A stretch of DNA of 21,000 nt from Cristatella mucedo (Eukaryota; Bryozoa; Phylactolaemata; Cristatellidae). Of this stretch, positions 9,690 to 21,000 are shown piece after piece. The notes beneath the pieces are model-generated. The model worked only from the letters and a program-made list of their open reading frames with translations, ran no database searches and was not told the DNA's origin. The stretch is from NCBI GenBank assembly GCA_009760855.2, contig WPIO01000002.1, forward strand, positions 4,994,001-5,015,000. The letters are read 5' to 3'. How positions within the stretch are numbered: position 1 is the stretch's first letter; each line of letters opens with the position of its first letter. A program made the position numbers and the translations under genes.

Positions 9690-10403
9690 CCATAATAGTA
9701 ATACTTTGTTTAGTGCCCCAGAGAACTTAATCTATTTCTAGGCACTTTACATTTGCTGCAAAGGAAGCATGATCGAATGGTTAATAGTAGCATGCTCTGC
9801 ATCAACAAGCATAACATGGTTAGCTATGATCTGCATTGGGTCAGCTTGAAAATATGGTTAATCGCAGCATGCACAGTGTCAGCACGCATAAGTACGTAAA
9901 GGATGAATCTCATGGACCCGATAAATACTGTGACAAACAAATGCATTTTTAGCTATTTTTAAGTGTCAAGTCATGGGATGTTGAAATGCCAGTCGGAAGT
10001 GAGTTCCAGGCTTTGGAAGCATACAAACTAAAGGCACGGTCTCCAAAGGATTTGAGGTTTATACGAGGTGTAGGTAAACGATTCGATTCAGAAAAGTGGG
10101 TGATACGATGATTAGCCTGGTGGGGGAGTAGATCTGATTGGTAGGCTGGAACTCTATTCTATTGCGTATCACTTTTCAGCAAATGTAAAGCGCCTAGAAA
10201 GAGATTAAGTTCTCTGAGGGCGCTTTATCAAGTGCAATATTATTATTATTATAAGAGTGAAGGGACCTAAAATTGAGTGAAAGAACCTTGAAGTCGATAC
10301 TCAGCTTGACTAGGAGCCAGTGCAGGTCGGCTTGAAGAGATGTGGTGTGGCAACTGCGACGCATGAAGCGACAAACGACAGGGCAATCGTACGACCCGTC
10401 CAT
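9690..10403 (-). mobile_element. L2/CR1-type LINE 3' fragment, interrupted by a nested insertion
   Basis: On the minus strand, 10403-10258 encodes LQADLHWLLVKLSIDFKVLS and NFRSLHS. The frame resumes at about 10150 with PAYQSDLLPHQ, then SFGDRAFSLYASKAWNSLP. A 3' UTR leads to the tail AAATGTAAAGTGCCTAGAAA and TAGTAATAC near 9690. It is the same family as the 18.4 kb copy. Roughly 98 bases in the middle are a foreign segment of opposite orientation. It lies between the 3' ends of SCAPER and Islet. Confidence 0.8.
10156..10253 (+). mobile_element. Very short LINE tail copy nested inside another LINE
   Basis: ATTCTATTGCGT and CAGCAAATGTAAAGCGCCTA through an (ATT)n tail match the last ~95 bases of the 18.4 kb LINE (18893-18991). 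It sits in the opposite orientation to the host LINE and splits that element's reverse-transcriptase reading frame between SLHS and the PAYQSDLL block. It is a severely 5'-truncated insertion. Confidence 0.75.
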
Positions 10404-10982
10404 AACTATCTTTAATGAATTCGGGCTGCGGTGAAATATTTAGACTGGTCTAAAATATCTACCATCTTCGAATAATCGTCGGCGTGAGAGTCGCACGGAG
10501 CAGCAGCGTTGCGTTGAAAAAGCTACATTTCGGATTCTGTCTTTGCCGGATCAGTCGATCTTAATTGGAGATGAACACTGAAGTCACCGGAAGGATAGCT
10601 AAGCTTCGAGGAGGCCCTGAGTGTGAACGGAAATACGCTCTTCGCTGCACGATTGATAGTTCGCTGAACAACATTGCTTGCTGCCTGCCCTGGCTCATCA
10701 GCCGGAGCGCTAGCTGGGGGCCAAGCGGATACAGTTAAAGGTATGCACTGGTATTGAAGCCACTGTCAGCCAGAGAGCTACGGAGCACTAAACAGCCTCC
10801 AAAGCGATATCGATCGCGGTTCTTCAAGGAGAGAAGAATATGTCACGTCCTCTGCGGTTTACCCCCAGACCTCCGAAAAACAGGTAACGAAAGTCATGTC
10901 AACTAACTTCACTCATTCGACCGTCGAAGCAGCATGTCCGGCAGCTCGCTGCAAGCCAGCTGCACAGCCACGTCAACTACTG

Positions 10983-11050
10983 ATCGCCCTGGCGATAGCC
11001 GGTAAGGCTCTTCTGCCGCTATACAAACGAGGCCGTTGAATCGGCCATTA
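10983..11050 (+). mobile_element. SINE 3' fragment, copy 4
   Basis: GCGATAGCCGGTAAGGCTCT, then CTGCCGCTATACAAACGAGGC and GTTGAATCGGC, correspond base by base to the 3' body of copy 1. The tRNA-like head is missing, as expected for a 5'-truncated or decayed copy. It lies downstream of the Islet 3' UTR. Confidence 0.65.
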
Positions 11051-11374
11051 ACACTGAAGCTGGAATTCGCTTTCTTTCCCCCCTCTCCGAGAAAACAATG
11101 CTTGCACACCGAGCGGCCTCTGCGAGCTTGGCCCAATCGGCGGCGGCGGCTTCCGAGCTCGTTTTTAGCCAGCGATCGCCGGAGGCCTTTCAGTCGTTGC
11201 GGGGCGGAGCCCAGGGCGAAGCGTAAACGGCAAGGTACTCCTGCTAGCAGCCGCGCGGCATCCCCACGGCCACCCAGTTCTTGTAGCCACCGCCGAAATG
11301 CATCCCGAAACGATGTACGGGTCGGGCCGCTAGCTGCGAAGCGCTGCCGTGCATCGAAGGCCGCGCCCGCGTTG

Positions 11375-11380
11375 TTTATT
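11375..11380 (-). terminator. Candidate Islet poly(A) signal AATAAA
   Basis: Read on the minus strand this is AATAAA, about 460 bases past the Islet stop codon. It is the first canonical hexamer I see downstream, which would give a 3' UTR of roughly 480 bases. It is unconfirmed. Confidence 0.4.
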
Positions 11381-11836
11381 GTTGAAAGAACAAGACTAGC
11401 TCGCGGGCCTCAGAATAGGCCTATTAATTTTCCATACGCGGAACGCTGGAGCGAGTTCGCTGAATGTCTTGCGCTTTTTTCGGCGACTCCTAACGACTCG
11501 CAGTGCGATTCTCGAGCACGCGGCCGCCGACGAGCCGAGCCAAATGCGTGGCTCGCGAGTGAAGAGATATTTTTGAATCAGGCTTCGGTACTAGTCAGGA
11601 CGTGGCATCAATGAAGGTGCACGCAGCATCTGCGCGAGAAGCCGTCGGCGACTGCAGATCGGTGCTGCCGCTCGGGCAGTTGAATGTCGGGTCACGTGTC
11701 TCTTCGCAGTCAGTCGGCATCGATCGGTGCGTCGCCGCGAACGAACGAGAGAAGCCATATTCTGCCAGCTTGTGGCGGCCGTACGTCGCTGCTCGAACTG
11801 GAATGGCTGTGAACTCTATTCGCCGGACGAAGCGTC

Positions 11837-17603
<5,767 letters not shown>

Positions 17604-18369
17604 CTGCAAAACGCGGATAGTGCCCGTTTCTGTTCATGCCGGACGAGACAGCTGCATGTGGATGGGAAGCTAGTGACTGTACCAGAAAAGGAACGCTGCT
17701 AACTCCGCTTCGAACGGCTCGCACAGCTGGATCAGTCATCGAGGTGAATGAAACTTCGCGAAGGGTTTCCAAGAAGCACTACGACAGAGGATATTTTACC
17801 GCTGGGCCTTAATAAATTATGTGCTGAAATGATAGGAATTCACCACTGCCAGCGACTAGTTGGTACAAAGTGTAAGTTAAAGTGCACTACGTTCCTGCAT
17901 TGTTGCAGGTGAAGTTTATTTGCAGCCAGACTAGCAACGGCACGTGAAAGTAGAAACTTGGAATACAAAATGCTTAAAGATCCAGGGAAGATAATTGATG
18001 TAATTAAGCTACAGAAAGAATCGGGTTAAGAAATAGCCCCAAGAAGGCTGTGATTGCAACTGCATCAATTGATAGCTAGCTGTGTTTAAGTAAGGCGCTG
18101 CCTAAGAAATTTTTTCTAGACTTAATGGTCTCCACAGATAGAAGAGTTAATAATCTGTCACCGTTACTAAGATTTCGACAGTAGTGCAATTTTCCGAGGT
18201 CAATCGGTGCCACTCATAACTGGAAGTAATCATGCCGCCTCTATTTGGATAAGTTCTTAAGATGTAGGAATATGTTATTGGTAATTGATTTCTCACCAAA
18301 ATAAGGTTTTTACGTGCCCTGGAAGGCCCTGTTGCGTAATGGTTGTATAATATCTTAAGGTGCTGTGAA

Positions 18370-18374
<5 letters not shown>
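17604..18374 (-). other. 5' Islet intron next to LIM2
   Basis: No LIM1-encoding exon (C..C ... H..C pattern) is visible on the minus strand here or further right to 21000, apart from the mobile elements and repeats listed separately. Confidence 0.55.

Positions 18375-18441
<67 letters not shown>
18375..18441. repeat. (AG)n microsatellite at the 5' end of a LINE
   Basis: About 33 AG units end exactly where the LINE fragment starts. A decayed GA tract (about 18991-19028) follows the LINE tail. Confidence 0.97.
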
Positions 18442-18444
<3 letters not shown>

Positions 18445-18991
18445 GCACTGGCTACCAGTCAAGCAATGGGTCGACTTTGAGGTTTTGTCGCTCACTTTTA
18501 GGTCACTTCATTCTTTGGCTCCAGCCTATCTCTCAGATCTACTCCCCCACCAGGCCAAGCGCAGTACAACCAGCTTTTCGTAATCCAACAGTTTACCAAT
18601 ACCTCGTACAAACCTCAAATCCTTTGGAGACCGTTTTGGAGTTCGCATGGTCTCAAAGCCAGGAACTCCCTCCCGACTTGCGTCAGAACATCCCCTGACT
18701 TGACCACATTTAAAAAGAACTTACAAACACACCTATTTAGGACAGCATTTTGTGGATCCCCGTGTCTTTCATGTGCTTATGCGTGCTGACACTGTGCAAT
18801 GTGCCACTAACCACACTTGCATACTGATCCTGTGCGTGTCACCTCTAACCATGTTGTTCATGTTGTTTTTCAAGCATGATATTACTCACCATTCAATTGC
18901 GTTTCCCTGTGCAGCAAATGTAAAGCGCCTAGAAAGAGATTGAGTTATCAGATGGCGCTTATTAAGTGCATTAGTATTATTATTATTATTA
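18442..18991 (+). mobile_element. L2/CR1-type LINE, 3' fragment with reverse-transcriptase C-terminus and tail
   Basis: The start encodes MHWLPVKQWVDFEVLSLTFR then LHSLAPAYLSDLLPHQ, the conserved C-terminal end of L2/CR1-clade LINE reverse transcriptases. After frameshifts, a second stretch reads KARNSLPTCVRTSPDLTTFK then KNLQTHLFRTAF, the family's usual ending. A 3' UTR and the tail AAATGTAAAGCGCCTAGAAA ... GGCGCTTATTAAGTGCA with (ATT)n follow. It is a 5'-truncated pseudogene inside an Islet intron, with AG repeats on both sides. Confidence 0.85.
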
Positions 18992-19029
18992 GAGAGTGAG
19001 GGAGAGAGAGAGAAAGGAACGAGAGAGGC

Positions 19030-19666
19030 AAAACTCGTCACGTGTCAGACGAATTTGACGAAAAGCTAATGATCTAAGAATTTATAAAGTAAATGCATCT
19101 GGATAGTTGACAAGGCTTGGTAAAGTTGTTCATATTAAGTGATAGAAAGTACTTTAAGTAAGGCTAAGGACAAAACTAACCACCAAGATTGACAGTGGGG
19201 CCGAGATAGGCTGCAATCATCAAACGTTCTCTGGCCTAATCCTTAGAGCGAGTAACTAGCCCCAATGGCCACACTCGCGGACGGATCTTAATGAAGCGAG
19301 ACGGTCGCATGCAGGGTCAAATATGAGCACGAAAATTAATTTCGTGTTTTGTTTCAACATGACATCCCAAAAAGTGCCAATACATTCGTGAGCGGACAAG
19401 TCCGGAAGTCTCGAAAGCCAAGTACGTCGGCTATAACTAGGATATCTACAATCGGCAGCCCGGTTTCGGCATCTGGTGACTGCACAAAAAATTTACCTGC
19501 TGGCGTTGATAGAGCATCTATAAGACGAATGTACGAAGCTTGACAGGGGAAAAAAGGTTCTGGGCAAATTACGAAGCACTTGCTAATGCCGAAGACATGC
19601 CGGTTGACTAAATTAAGTTCAATTCCGACCTGGCACGGTGGTGCTGTGACTGCAGCTTTGCGTGTA
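19030..19666. other. Intronic, nothing recognised
   Basis: Mixed-composition sequence between the GA-flanked LINE and the MITE. No coding, RNA or repeat feature was found. Confidence 0.5.
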
Positions 19667-19982
19667 ATATGCAGTCAGCTCCCGACTTGCGACAGTTCGA
19701 CTTGCGAAAACTCGGAGGTAAAAACGTGGCCCCTGTCACGCACGAAACAAAAACCGAAACAAAAAACCGAATTGAAAATGTATCCAAGAAAACTGTCAAA
19801 ATCCGTGTGCAGTCAGTAGATTTGGCGACGCCGAAAACAGTAGGGAAGAAACGAAGTCTGACAGCATCAGAACGTATCGTGATAGAACGAACTATCATGT
19901 ACCATTCTCGACCTACGAACATTCGACTTACGACAGGTTTTCCTGTCCCTATCTATTTTGTAAGCCGGGGCTGACTGAGTTA
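19667..19982. mobile_element. Mariner-like MITE with inverted repeats
   Basis: The left end CAGTCAGCTCCCGACTTGC (from 19672) mirrors the right end, which reads CAGTCAGCCCCGGCTTAC on the opposite strand from 19977. TA dinucleotides lie 2-3 bases outside each end. Subterminal copies of TTCGACTTRCGA occur near both ends (19696 and 19922). The interior has no recognised transposase, so this is a non-autonomous element of about 310 bp. Confidence 0.6.
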
Positions 19983-20247
19983 GAATATTCGCAGGCACAG
20001 ATGGCCATGATTAAACGTGAATTTTGACCCACAAGACCGGATTCAAAGTACCACAAGATTCAAAAGAATAGAGCGAAACGATTTGGCACCGTTGAATCAT
20101 GCTGGTGCTACCGAGAAGGTAAAGGGCAGTCTTTCGCGAGCGACCTTGATCACAGAAAGCTAGCCATTGAGCTGTAATGAAAGTACAAGAGCCAGACTTT
20201 GGGAAAGGATCCAAGGAATTGATCGCTCTTCCGCAGCTCGAGACATT

Positions 20248-20535
20248 TTATGGTTGTCCTAACTTTTGCACGTTGGCGCCGGAAGAATGGGCCACCAGGA
20301 GCACCTTGACATCCACGGGCGCACCAGGTGCACCTGGATAGCCCCTGACTTCCATCCAACCTGTCGGCAGCTTTTGATTTGGCACGCCTGCACACTGCGA
20401 CTCCCGATACTCGATATGAATACGACCCGTCTGCTTTGACCGCACGTGCGTCCAGTCGTGGTCAGACCACACGTGCGCCCAGCCGCCGTGTGGTACGTGT
20501 GGCTCCAGTCGTTTAGTGGCCAGCGGGATTGGCAT
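20248..20535 (-). other. Unidentified open frame, doubtful exon
   Basis: A 95-codon frame with balanced composition (WSDHDWTHVRSKQTGRIHIE, then YPGAPGAPVDV). I recognise no domain and see no convincing splice sites. Part of it overlaps a repeated CACGTGCG..CAG motif (CACGTG at 20443-20448 and 20470-20475), which may explain the open frame. It may equally be part of an unknown exon or an old element. Confidence 0.15.
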
Positions 20536-20638
20536 GCGACTGGACGGGTAGTCCAGACGTGAGGGGGACGGAGCGGGGCGGGGCTGCTATCGTACTGCCG
20601 AAAGTCGATCTGGCCGCTACCGAAGTGGTGCAAGTCTC

Positions 20639-20773
20639 GAGGACCCTCTCCATGCCCCGCTAGTTATAGCGTGACGACCCTCTCTTCCATCTGCTGGCTG
20701 TAGCTTGAGGACCCTCTCCACGTCCCGCTAGCTATAGCCTGACGACCATCTCTGCGATCTGCTGGCTGTAGCG
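20639..20773 (+). repeat. 68-bp tandem duplication with 34-bp substructure
   Basis: GAGGACCCTCTCC at 20639 recurs at 20707, and each copy ends CTGCTGGCTGTAGC. Within each copy, GACGACCCTCTC or GACGACCATCTC starts a second half of similar layout, so the array is really four related ~34-bp subunits. Confidence 0.9.
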
Positions 20774-21000
20774 CTTTTGCCGGTGTCCGATGTTATGCTT
20801 GCCGCATGGCTGGCTGCTTGTTATTGTGGCGTCGACTGACCGGCCGCTCGTTCTCTCACAGGATACACAGAATAGCTCCGATGGCTAAGATTCCATAAAC
20901 AGTCAGTTCCTGAGGAAGTCCAGCGTTGTTAGTAGCCAGGTCTGGGAAAAATCAGCACCACCAATAGGTGGCTGGGCAATCGGGAGCTTAAGGTAACGGA

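Larger units (their letters stand above)
10404..11836. other. Intergenic and probable Islet 3' UTR
   Basis: 10404-10982 holds nothing recognised. After the SINE fragment, 11051-11836 is GC-rich and probably includes the Islet 3' UTR (minus strand). A 192-codon open frame on the + strand here (11036-11614) starts in the SINE fragment and resembles no family I know. Confidence 0.45.

Noticed and set aside
11036-11614. 192-codon + strand open frame
   Set aside because: It starts inside a SINE fragment, is arginine-rich from GC-rich DNA, matches no known family and lies antisense to the probable Islet 3' UTR.

Overview
This window is animal (metazoan) nuclear DNA. It holds spliced genes with GT-AG introns of 0.1 to 4.2 kb, tRNA-derived SINEs, L2/CR1-type LINE fragments, DNA-transposon relics and long dinucleotide tracts. 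There is no sign of prokaryotic operons. The species cannot be fixed from the sequence. The divergent LIM domain and long low-complexity linker of the Islet protein suggest a fast-evolving invertebrate, but that is inference.

Two recognisable genes lie tail to tail. On the + strand, about 666 to 8552, are six exons encoding the C-terminal part of a SCAPER homologue (S-phase cyclin A-associated protein in the ER). All five exon junctions are phase-compatible and the gene ends at a TGA at 8550-8552. Its 5' exons lie outside the window. On the - strand, 17603 down to 11837, are exons of an Islet (ISL) LIM-homeodomain transcription factor: second LIM domain, homeodomain and a probable C-terminal exon. 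The first LIM domain lies beyond the right edge. Isl and Scaper are neighbours in very distant animals, including human ISL2-SCAPER, where Islet enhancers are known to sit inside Scaper introns. The window therefore looks like a copy of this ancient regulatory block.

Region by region: 1-665 is upstream intron sequence. 666-3116 holds four SCAPER exons. 3117-7291 is a 4.2 kb SCAPER intron with a SINE, a (CT)n tract, a hairpin and a 20-bp minisatellite. 7292-8552 holds the last two SCAPER exons, separated by an intron carrying a SPIN-like hAT element and a Tc1-like transposase relic. 8553-11836 is the intergenic/3'-UTR zone with a LINE fragment that has a second LINE tail nested inside it in reverse. 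11837-17603 is the Islet gene, with SINEs and a LINE tail in its introns, a GC-rich island near 14.3-15.1 kb and a 350-bp (GA)n tract close to a splice donor. 17604-21000 is 5' Islet intron sequence with a LINE fragment inside a GA tract, a mariner-like MITE and a short tandem duplication.

The most notable observations are the Isl-Scaper linkage, a SINE whose T-rich tail forms the polypyrimidine tract of the Islet homeodomain exon, and the SPIN-like element, whose family is known for horizontal transfer between animals.
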